Below, piece by piece: positions 1 to 7,100 of a DNA stretch of 20,476 bases. Position 1 is the stretch's first letter; each line of letters begins with the position of its first letter. The DNA is from a virus. The stretch lies in the IMG/VR virus record IMGVR_UViG_3300037586_001158, positions 1 through 20,476 of that record, one strand, 5' to 3'. Position numbers and translations under genes: made by a program. The notes beneath the pieces were generated by a model. The model did no database searches and had not been told where the DNA came from. It was given only the letters and a program-made list of their open reading frames with translations.

Positions 1-99
1 ATTGAGGATAATTTAGATGAAGAAGAAGCAAAAGACTATGAAAAATGGCGTGAACAAAGATTATTTGAAGGCTCTAAGCAGGAAAGTCCAAAAGACTAA
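1..99 (+). CDS. C-terminal end of an upstream gene (partial, unidentified)
   Basis: Frame 1 is open from the window edge to a TAA at 97-99 and encodes 32 residues that are highly charged (Glu, Asp and Lys rich), ending in KQESPKD. Lying directly upstream of and overlapping the terminase large subunit, it could be the end of a small terminase subunit. That is inference from position only, since too little of the protein is visible to identify a family. A 33-codon open frame is not rare by chance, so the call is tentative. Confidence 0.4.
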   Translation: MEDNLDEEEAKDYEKWREQRLFEGSKQESPKD

Positions 100-1702
100 T
101 CCCTTACTGTGGGTAGCTGACAACGGGATGATAACAGAACAGGGCAAAAAGCTTGAGTTCTCGGATCATAAATTCTTAGTTGAACCCTGGAAAGATATGA
201 CTCCTATCCAGGGGATCATAAAATGTTCACAGATCGGTTGGAGTACATTGACTATTTTAAAAACATTGTGGGCTGCGAAATATAAAAACTGGAACATCAT
301 TTATACTCTACCAACTGGTGATGGTGTGTCAGACTTTGTAAGTTCTAAGGTCAATCCATTGATAACTAACAATCCTGTTATTGGAGAGTTGGTAAAAGAT
401 AAAGATACTATTCAACAAAAGAAAGTAGGACAAGCATTTATCTTTTATCGTGGTACTCATTCCGGCAAGTCGGGTGATAGTAAGATGGAGTCTGGTCGCG
501 GTATTATGCTTACATCAGATTTAAACGTACACGATGAATCAGATCGTTCGGATCAAACTATTATTGAACAATATGAATCAAGGTTGGCGAATAGTGAGTA
601 CAAAGGAAGATGGTATTTTTCAAACCCGACAGCACCAGGGATTGGGGCTGATAAGTATTGGAAATTATCTAATCAAAAACATTGGTTTGTCACTTGCTCT
701 CACTGTAGTTATAAGCAGTTTATGCAGTTCCCGGACAATATTGATAAGGAAAAAGGGATATTTATATGTACTAAATGCAAAGGGGAAATATCTAATGAAG
801 ATAGGAGAAGAGGACAATGGGTAAAGAAATACAATAATAGAGATATAGCAGGGTATTGGATCAGTCAGTTGATGAATCCAAAGACAAGTGCTAAGGATAT
901 ATTACTCGCACACGCTACAAAAGACACACAATTCTTCTACAATTTCGTTCTCGGGCTTCCTTATAAGGGCTCAGACGTGGTCGTAGATAGAGAAGTTATC
1001 GTATCAAATATCGTTTTGACTGATAATAAGCGTCTAGATGTGGCTATTGGTGTGGACAATGGGGTTGAAAAGCATTATGTAGTCGGCAATCAAGAGGGAA
1101 TATTTGAAATGGGAGTGACAAAAGACTGGAAAGATATAGAAGATTTGAAGATAAAATACAAGGCTAAGATGGTTATTGATCTTAATCCGTATCCAAAAGA
1201 GCCAAAAAGATTGGCAAAGAAATATCCGGGTGAAGTATATTGTTCATTTTACAAGCAAGACAAGGATCAGCTCGGGACTGTTCAGTGGGGTAAGAAAGAA
1301 CGCAGAGGTATGGTTTACTCTGATAGGAATAAAATCATACAGGAAGTTATTGATATGATAGTTGATGGTGGTGTAAACTATAATATGGTTGAATCAAGGT
1401 TAGAGGAATATATCACTCATTGGGATAATATGTATCAAGTCATTGAAGAGTCAGCTCTCGGTGTTCCACGAGCAGTATGGAAAACTGTTGAGAATAGACC
1501 TGATCATTTCGCTCACGCAACAGTGTATTGGATGTTAGCTATGATGAAAATAGGTGTTGGTGGGGTAGTTACTAATAAAGTTAAACCAATACAAGGCAAG
1601 AAATCATTTTATGTTAATGAGGATAATACAGTTAAAGCAACCGATATCGGAGCAGAAATCAAGTTCAAAGATGATACAGCAACAGATTGGAAACACTGCT
1701 AA
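38..1702 (+). CDS. terL: Phage terminase large subunit, GpA-like
   Basis: This is the DNA-packaging motor: an ATPase that translocates phage DNA through the portal, with a nuclease that cuts concatemers. Counting from the ATG at 38 (554 aa), a Walker-A-like KCSQIGWST lies at about residues 62-70 and a Walker-B-like HDESDR at about 165-170. A CxxC...CxxC zinc ribbon (Cys 220, 223, 244, 247) sits between the ATPase and nuclease, as in lambda gpA relatives. RNase H-like nuclease acidic residues are seen in GVDNG (340), VIDLNP (381) and PDHFAHA (489). An ATG at 17 would add seven residues. I prefer 38 because the base before it is T, as at the other start sites here, and it overlaps the upstream frame less. 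The stop is TAA. The 3' end overlaps the next small gene. No Shine-Dalgarno sequence is visible. Confidence 0.9.
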   Translation: MKNGVNKDYLKALSRKVQKTNPLLWVADNGMITEQGKKLEFSDHKFLVEPWKDMTPIQGIIKCSQIGWSTLTILKTLWAAKYKNWNIIYTLPTGDGVSDFVSSKVNPLITNNPVIGELVKDKDTIQQKKVGQAFIFYRGTHSGKSGDSKMESGRGIMLTSDLNVHDESDRSDQTIIEQYESRLANSEYKGRWYFSNPTAPGIGADKYWKLSNQKHWFVTCSHCSYKQFMQFPDNIDKEKGIFICTKCKGEISNEDRRRGQWVKKYNNRDIAGYWISQLMNPKTSAKDILLAHATKDTQFFYNFVLGLPYKGSDVVVDREVIVSNIVLTDNKRLDVAIGVDNGVEKHYVVGNQEGIFEMGVTKDWKDIEDLKIKYKAKMVIDLNPYPKEPKRLAKKYPGEVYCSFYKQDKDQLGTVQWGKKERRGMVYSDRNKIIQEVIDMIVDGGVNYNMVESRLEEYITHWDNMYQVIEESALGVPRAVWKTVENRPDHFAHATVYWMLAMMKIGVGGVVTNKVKPIQGKKSFYVNEDNTVKATDIGAEIKFKDDTATDWKHC

Positions 1703-1802
1703 ATGTCCAGTCTGCAATAAATTACTATTCAAGTTTAATAAAATAATAGAGAACAATATAACGATTAAGTGTAGTAAGTGTAAGAGTTTACTGCTAATCT
1801 AG
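1671..1802 (+). CDS. Com-like zinc-ribbon protein (Mu Com family)
   Basis: A 43-residue protein built around one zinc ribbon: CPVCNKLLFK, an 18-residue spacer, then CSKC (Cys at about 12, 15, 34, 37). CxxCNKLLFK followed by IKCxxCK closely resembles phage Mu Com, a small RNA-binding protein that activates translation of the mom DNA-modification gene by binding a stem-loop in its mRNA. That role is family knowledge. No mom-like gene is visible here, so the target is unknown. The gene starts inside the end of terL and a terminator hairpin follows 19 bp after the TAG stop. The start is uncertain: an ATG at 1611 in the same frame has T at -1, as most genes here do, but would overlap terL by 92 bp. 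The ATG at 1671 gives a protein of usual Com layout. Confidence 0.75.
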   Translation: MIQQQIGNTAKCPVCNKLLFKFNKIIENNITIKCSKCKSLLLI

Positions 1803-1820
1803 AGTACCAGAGTGCCATAG

Positions 1821-1855
1821 AGCACCAGAGAACCTAATAAATCCTGGTGCTTTTT
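1821..1855 (+). terminator. Intrinsic terminator after terL and the Com-like gene
   Basis: AGCACCAG (1821-1828) and CTGGTGCT (1844-1851) form a perfect 8-bp stem around a 15-nt loop, and the stem runs directly into a T-rich tract (TTTTTATTT). It lies between the Com-like gene and the portal gene, so it may partly separate packaging from head transcription. It could also be a structured target for the Com-like RNA-binding protein; that is speculation. Confidence 0.75.
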
Positions 1856-1868
1856 ATTTAAAAATACT

Positions 1869-3596
1869 ATGCCAATAAATACAACAAGTACACCTCATTT
1901 TGAAAAACCAAAAGAAGGTGTAGAAGATACCAGTCCATCATTGGAATTAGATTTAAAAGATGATGAATTGATTAAAACAATAGATGCTTTGGTGAAAGAA
2001 TCATCAGGCACAAAAGCTGATATGGACAAGCGTGGTCGTGAGAACGAGCTTTACTGGAAAGGTAACCAGTTAAACGAACAGAAGATGCGACCGCATCAGT
2101 CCAAGATAGTAGACAATAGATTGTTTATGTCGCTTGAAACCATTATTCCTATAATGACTTCAAGAACTCCTGAACCAACTATTCGTATGAAAGACGATCA
2201 GTTGAAAGAGGATACAAAGCAATTATTAATGAATATGTGGGAAGTACCCACTGATAAGTGTGACACTGAGGGGATGCAATATAATGTTGAGATGATATCA
2301 CGTCACTGGGCAATATATCTTATTGGTATATTGAAGTATGAATATAACCCGGAGATTGATGATATTGAAACCACCTGGAAGAAACCAGACAAAATGATAT
2401 TTGATAAGAACGCTAGAAAGTTTAGCGAGAGTAGATTTGTCGGTGAGTGGTGTGATTCAACAGCAGAAAAACTAATTGAGTTATTCCCGGACAAAAAAGA
2501 TAAGATTGAAGCGAGTGTTGGTAAGAACAATCTAATGTCTGTTATTAAGTATATAGAGTTTTGGACACCGAAGTATGTGGTATATAAATACAACAACATA
2601 CTTCTAAAGAAGATGAAGAATCCTAATTGGGACTATGGGGATATGAACGAGTCCGGAGAACCTATGTTCAATCTATATCCTGAAAAGAAGATGCCTTTTA
2701 TTCCATTAACTGTATTTAATATCGGTAATACTGTATATGATGATACATCTTTAATGGAGCAAGGCAAAAGTATCCAAGATGGTGTTAATAAGAGAAAGAA
2801 CCAAATCAATGACAATGCTAATGATAATGGCGTACTTGTTGGTAGTGGTGACTTTATAGAAAAGAAAACTCTTGAATCATATACTGGTGATCCGAATGAA
2901 AAGTTGTTCATAAAGAGTGGATCAGCCGCCGAAGCAGTCAATCGTATCCCACCAAAACAATTACCAGCGTTTGTATTCAGCGATCTACAAGATAGTAAGT
3001 CTGAAATTGATAATATGTTTGGAGCTCATTCTACTACTAGAGGTGAACAGACTGGACAAAAGACACTTGGTGAGGCTAAGTTGTTAAAGTCTGGTGATCT
3101 AGGTCGTATTGATTTATTCAGTCGTGCATTGGATCGTGTGGCTCAAGAGTGGTACACTGCTATGTTGCATATGTACCTTATTTACAAAACTGAACCAGTT
3201 GAAGTAAATACTAATGACGAGGACAATACTTCAATTATATTTGATAGGAATAACTTCATTGATCCGGAAACTGGCAAGTTGGCTAGTATAAAGGTTAAGG
3301 TGAAACCTGGTAGTGCAATGAGTATTGATAAAGATACTCGCAGAGCAGAAGCTGTTCAACTAATGACTGCCGGTTTGATTGATCCAATATCTTTCTATGA
3401 GCGTATGGATTATGCCAACCCTAAAGAAATGGCTATGAAGTTATTTATTTGGCAGACAAATCCTATCGCATTATTCCCTGAAATGATGGAGGAACAGCAA
3501 CAAGCACAAATAGAACAAACTGGTAATGTACCTTTACCAGAAGGAATTCAACTTAATTTACCTGGTGGTGGAGAAACGCCGCCTGTAACACAATAA
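1869..3596 (+). CDS. Phage portal protein
   Basis: The portal is the dodecameric ring at one capsid vertex through which terminase pumps DNA and to which the tail attaches. The 575-residue length fits podovirus-type portals. Recognisable features are an N-terminal acidic arm, then ENELYWKGNQ and KIVDNRLFMSLETIIPIM at about residues 58-95, a helix-rich middle, and a stem/wing-like MEQGKSIQDGVNKRKNQIND segment at about 297-316. The C-terminal tail (about 545-575) is rich in Gln, Pro and Gly. Its position between terminase and scaffold/capsid genes supports the call. The ATG follows AAAATACT with no Shine-Dalgarno sequence. The stop is TAA, and a single T separates it from the next ATG. Confidence 0.85.
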   Translation: MPINTTSTPHFEKPKEGVEDTSPSLELDLKDDELIKTIDALVKESSGTKADMDKRGRENELYWKGNQLNEQKMRPHQSKIVDNRLFMSLETIIPIMTSRTPEPTIRMKDDQLKEDTKQLLMNMWEVPTDKCDTEGMQYNVEMISRHWAIYLIGILKYEYNPEIDDIETTWKKPDKMIFDKNARKFSESRFVGEWCDSTAEKLIELFPDKKDKIEASVGKNNLMSVIKYIEFWTPKYVVYKYNNILLKKMKNPNWDYGDMNESGEPMFNLYPEKKMPFIPLTVFNIGNTVYDDTSLMEQGKSIQDGVNKRKNQINDNANDNGVLVGSGDFIEKKTLESYTGDPNEKLFIKSGSAAEAVNRIPPKQLPAFVFSDLQDSKSEIDNMFGAHSTTRGEQTGQKTLGEAKLLKSGDLGRIDLFSRALDRVAQEWYTAMLHMYLIYKTEPVEVNTNDEDNTSIIFDRNNFIDPETGKLASIKVKVKPGSAMSIDKDTRRAEAVQLMTAGLIDPISFYERMDYANPKEMAMKLFIWQTNPIALFPEMMEEQQQAQIEQTGNVPLPEGIQLNLPGGGETPPVTQ

Positions 3597-3597
3597 T

Positions 3598-3717
3598 ATG
3601 CCAACAAAGAAAGTAGTTAAAAAGGTTAATACTGATGAAAAGAGAAAGAAAGTTTTAAAATCAGCTAAACCGAAAGGTCATAGTCACAAAGGTGGACACA
3701 ATAAAAAGAAGAAATAA
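3598..3717 (+). CDS. 39-residue Lys-rich basic peptide
   Basis: A short open frame starts one base after the portal stop, in the TAATATG arrangement seen at other junctions of this phage. It encodes MPTKKVVKKVNTDEKRKK and continues to a Gly/His/Lys-rich end. Of 39 residues, 15 are Lys, 1 Arg and 3 His, so it is strongly cationic and probably disordered. It could bind nucleic acid in the capsid or pair with the very acidic N-terminus of the scaffold candidate encoded next. I recognise no family. The tight coupling, ATG with T at -1 and TAA stop support a real gene, but a peptide this short could be fortuitous. Confidence 0.6.
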   Translation: MPTKKVVKKVNTDEKRKKVLKSAKPKGHSHKGGHNKKKK

Positions 3718-3754
3718 TTTAACATAAATGGGTCGTAACCTTATAACGTAATAT

Positions 3755-4501
3755 ATGTTTGAAAATATACAAGCGGATGTGAAACTAGAAAGCACATCAG
3801 AGGAGGAGAAAACTCCTACAGAGTCGCTACCTGAAGATAAGAAACCAGCCGAAGTTAAATCGAACGTCAGTGAAGACGAAAAAACTCCAGATGAAACTAA
3901 AGTTGAGGGCGAGGAAGTTAAAAAAGAGGAAGAGCCTTTTCATAAGCATTCTCGTTTTAAGGAGTTGGTCAAGGAAAAGAACGAGTTGAAGTCAACACTG
4001 GCTGAAACTAAAACTCAAATTGACGAACTTCGACAGCAGATAGCTGACTCACAAGGTCAGAAGAAAGCTGAAGTACCAGAGTTTGAAAGCTTTGAAGATA
4101 TAACAAAATATATCGCTGAGATGCCTAATAAAATTAAAGAACAAATCGTTGGTGATTTGGAGGCTAATAAAAAGGCAACAAAATCAGAGGAAAGTAAAGC
4201 TCAAGATATGGTCACTGAACAACTTAATGCTTTAAAGGATGATGGAAAGGAATTTAAAGAGGATGAACTTATCAAGTTTGCTCTTGAATATAAAATTACC
4301 GATCTATCAACTGCGTTAACTCTTATGGATAAGGTTAACAAAACATCTAAAGAAGCACTAACTAAGGGTGAACAGATTGGAAAGCGTAAGAAAGACTCTG
4401 GTCTTAAATCAACTCCTACTTCTAAAAAGGAAGCCGGAGTATATAATCCCGGACAATCTCTTGATGACATCATCGAAGAGGGCAAAAAGGGACTTAAATA
4501 A
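3755..4501 (+). CDS. Scaffolding protein candidate, acidic and coiled-coil
   Basis: A 248-residue hydrophilic protein directly upstream of the major capsid gene. Residues 1-62 are extremely acidic (many Glu, with Lys and Pro) and look disordered. Residues about 65-105 (FKELVKEKNELK through DELRQQIADS) should form a coiled coil. The middle is helical and the C-terminal 45 residues are basic (GKRKKDSGLK, TPTSKK) before a short helix, DDIIEEGKKGLK. This layout, with a long helix and a basic C-terminus, is typical of phage scaffolds, which template procapsid assembly and then leave. The function rests on position and composition; no sequence family is diagnostic. No Shine-Dalgarno sequence is present. 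The TAA stop lies 16 bp before the capsid ATG. Confidence 0.7.
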   Translation: MFENIQADVKLESTSEEEKTPTESLPEDKKPAEVKSNVSEDEKTPDETKVEGEEVKKEEEPFHKHSRFKELVKEKNELKSTLAETKTQIDELRQQIADSQGQKKAEVPEFESFEDITKYIAEMPNKIKEQIVGDLEANKKATKSEESKAQDMVTEQLNALKDDGKEFKEDELIKFALEYKITDLSTALTLMDKVNKTSKEALTKGEQIGKRKKDSGLKSTPTSKKEAGVYNPGQSLDDIIEEGKKGLK

Positions 4502-4517
4502 TGTTTAACTAACGAAT

Positions 4518-5573
4518 ATGACATTCGACTCATACGTACAGTCTTTAACACAAGACAAAATCGTACCTAGTGTTGTTGATGGTGCATTTAACGGCAATGT
4601 TCTAACCGCTCGTTTACTTAAAAATGGTAAAAGATGGGATGGCGAAGCATTGAAACGACCAATGATGTATCAGAAGAATTCAGCACAAGGTTCATATAGT
4701 GGATTTGATCCTTTATCAACAAGCAAGATTAATACTAGAATAATTTCTAGTTTTGATCCTAGACAATACTACCAATCAGTAGTTCTATCTAATCTTGATC
4801 TAGCTGTTAATGCTACTCAATCAAGAGTTTTAGATCTATTAAAGGTAGAAATGGAGACAGCAAAAATGTCAATGGCTGACAGTATCGGTGGTTTATTCTA
4901 CGGAGATGGTACTGGAAATAGCAACAAAGACTTCTTAGGTCTAGGTGCTGCTGTTGATGATGGAACTAACGTTGCTACTTATGGTACTCAAACTCGTTCT
5001 TCTTACAGTGCATTACAATCTAGTGTAACAACTGGTGTTGGAGCATTGACTATTAGTGCAATGGCTACTTCATACAATGCAGCTAAGGTTGGTACTGCTA
5101 AACCAACATTGATCGTTACTGACGAATCAGTTTGGACTTACTACGAATCTCTAGTACAACCACAAATCCGTGCTAACTACGATGTTGGTGGATATAAACA
5201 AGTTACATCAATGGGTATGGCAGAAAACAAATCAGCTCTTGGAGTTGGTGAAGTTGGCTTTGATGCTCTAATGTATCGTGGTGTACCTGTAGTTGCTGAT
5301 GAAAAATGTACATCAGGCTTCATGTATATGCTTAATGAAGATTACCTTAAATGGTATGGTCTTAAACATCCACAACACGGAGAAGTTGAAATGAAGATCA
5401 ACAATATCCAATCCGGTGCTTATGAAAATAAAGTACCTGTATATGGTTGTGCTTGGACTGGCTTAAAAGAACCTGTTAATCAAGACGCTGAAATAGGACA
5501 ATTCCTATTATATGGAAATTTAGTTTGCTGGAGTCCTAGACACCAAGCAGTTCTAAAAGGAATTACATCATAA
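4518..5573 (+). CDS. Major capsid protein (HK97-fold type)
   Basis: This 351-residue protein should build the icosahedral shell. Features typical of HK97-type coat proteins are a central GGLFYGDGTGNSNKDFLGLG segment (about residues 125-144), followed by a region ending in LIVTDESVWTYYESLV (about 198-213), FDALMYRGVPVVADEKC (about 248-264) and a C-terminal strand with NLVCWSPRHQAVLKG (about 334-348), which resembles the P-domain end of many coats. It follows the scaffold candidate by 16 bp and precedes small head proteins, the usual order. Its codons favour strong T- and A-ending forms, as expected for a highly expressed gene. No Shine-Dalgarno sequence; start context ACGAAT. The stop is TAA. 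Confidence 0.85.
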   Translation: MTFDSYVQSLTQDKIVPSVVDGAFNGNVLTARLLKNGKRWDGEALKRPMMYQKNSAQGSYSGFDPLSTSKINTRIISSFDPRQYYQSVVLSNLDLAVNATQSRVLDLLKVEMETAKMSMADSIGGLFYGDGTGNSNKDFLGLGAAVDDGTNVATYGTQTRSSYSALQSSVTTGVGALTISAMATSYNAAKVGTAKPTLIVTDESVWTYYESLVQPQIRANYDVGGYKQVTSMGMAENKSALGVGEVGFDALMYRGVPVVADEKCTSGFMYMLNEDYLKWYGLKHPQHGEVEMKINNIQSGAYENKVPVYGCAWTGLKEPVNQDAEIGQFLLYGNLVCWSPRHQAVLKGITS

Positions 5574-5628
5574 ATTAGAACCCGGTCGTAATCCACAGTG
5601 AGATAAGATCGGTTAACTGGAAAAGAAT

Positions 5629-5874
5629 ATGAGTATAAATCACGAGAATTATAACCCAGCTTTGAAGTTAGATACAAAAACTACTCAAACCTGGACATCT
5701 GGTACAACCCACACTGTTACTGATGCAAAAGTTACAGCTAGAAGTTTCATCTTATTGATGGACTTAGCTGTTCCTACTGGTCATATAGCAGTTACAACAG
5801 TAACAGCTGGTAGTTTCATTGTTGAATCAAGTGATGATGAAACAGGACACACCTTTAAATACCTAATCTTTTAA
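5629..5874 (+). CDS. Small beta-rich head protein, unidentified
   Basis: An 81-residue protein encoded just after the capsid gene. It is Thr, Ser and Val rich, with alternating hydrophobic residues (TWTSGTTHTVTDAKVTARS, then HIAVTTVTAGSFIVESSDD) that suggest a small beta sandwich. Position and size fit a capsid-stabilising or decoration protein, but I do not recognise a specific family. The start is preceded by GGAAAAGAAT, the closest thing to a purine-rich ribosome site in the window, though it is not a clear Shine-Dalgarno. The 55-bp spacer upstream holds the octamer GGTCGTAA, also found before the scaffold gene. Confidence 0.6.
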   Translation: MSINHENYNPALKLDTKTTQTWTSGTTHTVTDAKVTARSFILLMDLAVPTGHIAVTTVTAGSFIVESSDDETGHTFKYLIF

Positions 5875-5915
5875 CTGTTGAATACTTCAAACCTTAAATC
5901 ACATAATATAAAATT

Positions 5916-6635
5916 ATGAGTCAATTAACTAAACCCTTATCACCCCAGGACATCTGGACAGAAAGTACTTCACAGAACCTTCCATTGGGGACTTGCGGTG
6001 AAGCTGTGAATGGTGATCTATATCGTTATGCAAAGTTCGGTGGATCAGCTACTGTTGCTGGGAATGTGTTACAATCTCCTGCCACAATTGCTAATCATTC
6101 ATCAATGACACCTGCAGTTGCCGCTATTGGTGCAACCGAAGTTACTGTTACTTTAGGTGCAACTGCTGCTACTGCTAATCAGTATGCAGAAGGTTACCTA
6201 GTAACTTCAAGCACACCTGGTCACGGATACGCACTAAAGATTAAAAGTCATCCTGCTGCTGATGCTTCAGCAACATTGGTATTAACTCTTGAAGATCCTT
6301 TGATAATTGCTATCACTGCTTCTACAACTGTTGATATGGTACTTAATCCTTTTGCTGGTGTTATCCAAAGTCCTACAACTGAAACTGGAGCTCCTGTTGG
6401 AGTAGCTTTGTATGTAGGTACTGCTGCTAGTTTTGGATGGATCAAAACTAGAGGTATTGCTGGTGTATTGTGTCAAGGCACAATCGCAGTTGGTGAAACC
6501 GCTGTTGTAAGCAACGGAACTGCTGGTGCAGTAGAAGCCGGTGCTGACGCAACTGATGCTCAACCACTAGTTGGTAGAGCTGTTTCAGCTGGTGCAGATA
6601 CACAAAATTTCGGATTACTATTGTCTATAGACTAG
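5916..6635 (+). CDS. Capsid decoration-like structural protein
   Basis: A 239-residue Ala-, Thr-, Gly- and Val-rich protein with almost no charge. The N-terminal pattern QNLPLGTCGEAVNGDLYRYA (about residues 20-39), followed by AGNVLQSPATIANHSS, resembles proteins seen downstream of capsid genes in many uncultured phages (a LGT...dG..yRYa..G motif). The rest is predicted beta strands: two Ala/Thr-rich repeats, a GAPVGVALY turn and a final SAGADTQNFGLLLSID strand. It is probably a head decoration or completion protein, an assignment based on context and pattern memory only. The stop is TAG. The 81-bp spacer after it holds strong hairpins. Confidence 0.6.
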   Translation: MSQLTKPLSPQDIWTESTSQNLPLGTCGEAVNGDLYRYAKFGGSATVAGNVLQSPATIANHSSMTPAVAAIGATEVTVTLGATAATANQYAEGYLVTSSTPGHGYALKIKSHPAADASATLVLTLEDPLIIAITASTTVDMVLNPFAGVIQSPTTETGAPVGVALYVGTAASFGWIKTRGIAGVLCQGTIAVGETAVVSNGTAGAVEAGADATDAQPLVGRAVSAGADTQNFGLLLSID

Positions 6636-6643
6636 AATCGTTA

Positions 6644-6669
6644 ATCTCTCTCACTCCGGTGGGAGAGAT
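6644..6669 (+). promoter_or_regulatory. RNA hairpin with UNCG tetraloop in an 81-bp spacer
   Basis: ATCTCTCTCAC (6644-6654) pairs with GTGGGAGAGAT (6659-6669) over 11 positions, one of them a T-G wobble, closing a TCCG loop with a C-G pair. C(UCCG)G is a UNCG-type tetraloop, which is unusually stable in RNA. A weaker second hairpin can form just downstream, GGAT and GCTA pairing with TAGC and ATCC (about 6674-6696). No T-tract follows either stem, so mRNA processing, stabilisation or factor-dependent termination between the head and surface-protein genes is more likely than simple intrinsic termination. Confidence 0.6.
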
Positions 6670-6716
6670 AATAGGATGCTAATCTAGCAGCTCATCCCTG
6701 CAAAAAACATAATGAT

Positions 6717-7076
6717 ATGGATTCATTTGTTAGTTTTCATAACCCACTAAAAGAGGATTTCACCTTTAGGTGGGATAAGAAACCATACACCATCCCTGCT
6801 GGGGATACGATACCTTTAGAGCCTTACTTAGCAAAACACGGCTCAAAACATCTAGTTGATTATATAATTCTCCATCCTAAAACTTGGGCAGAGGTAGGAA
6901 TTGAAAGAACTACGTCTGATCTTGGACAGGGTAGAGACGAATTATTTGATAAAATACTAGATACTGCAAAAATAACTATGGTTACAAAAAAAGTTGATGT
7001 ACCTGTAGCAAAAGTATCAGAAGATAAACCAGTTAAGGAAAAAGAAAAAGAATTTGAAGATTTAAACAAGTCTTAG
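6717..7076 (+). CDS. Small head-module protein, function unknown
   Basis: A 119-residue protein. The N-terminal two-thirds contain FHNPLKEDFTFRWDKKPYTI (about residues 7-26), PAGDTIPLEPYLAKHGSKHL and an Asp-rich amphipathic stretch. This resembles small proteins encoded after capsid genes in many uncultured phages (NP..eDFt..WdgkpY.i..G....pe.lA.H.akHL), whose function is undefined. The last 30 residues are a charged Lys/Glu/Asp tail that is probably disordered. It is likely a virion or head-assembly protein by position. The start follows ATAATGAT with no Shine-Dalgarno sequence. The stop is TAG. Confidence 0.55.
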   Translation: MDSFVSFHNPLKEDFTFRWDKKPYTIPAGDTIPLEPYLAKHGSKHLVDYIILHPKTWAEVGIERTTSDLGQGRDELFDKILDTAKITMVTKKVDVPVAKVSEDKPVKEKEKEFEDLNKS

Positions 7077-7100
7077 CTAACTTATTAAGTAAATAAAAAT

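Noticed and set aside
17-37. ATG at 17 as the terL start
   Set aside because: It remains possible, but G precedes it, it overlaps the upstream frame more, and the ATG at 38 fits the local T at -1 pattern.
534-824. Open frame inside terL on the same strand
   Set aside because: Wholly inside the terminase gene in another frame, with no supporting start context or motif.
1176-1358. Open frame inside terL on the same strand
   Set aside because: Shadow of the terminase gene with no recognisable features.
2303-2941. Two minus-strand open frames inside the portal gene
   Set aside because: Antisense shadows of an AT-rich coding region; all other genes are on the + strand and the frames lack start context.
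4201-4551. Minus-strand open frame across the scaffold and capsid genes
   Set aside because: It overlaps two clear + strand genes and its residues mirror their codon pattern.
6248-6563. Minus-strand frames in the decoration-like gene
   Set aside because: The Ser/Thr-rich translation is the expected antisense of an Ala/Thr/Val-rich gene.
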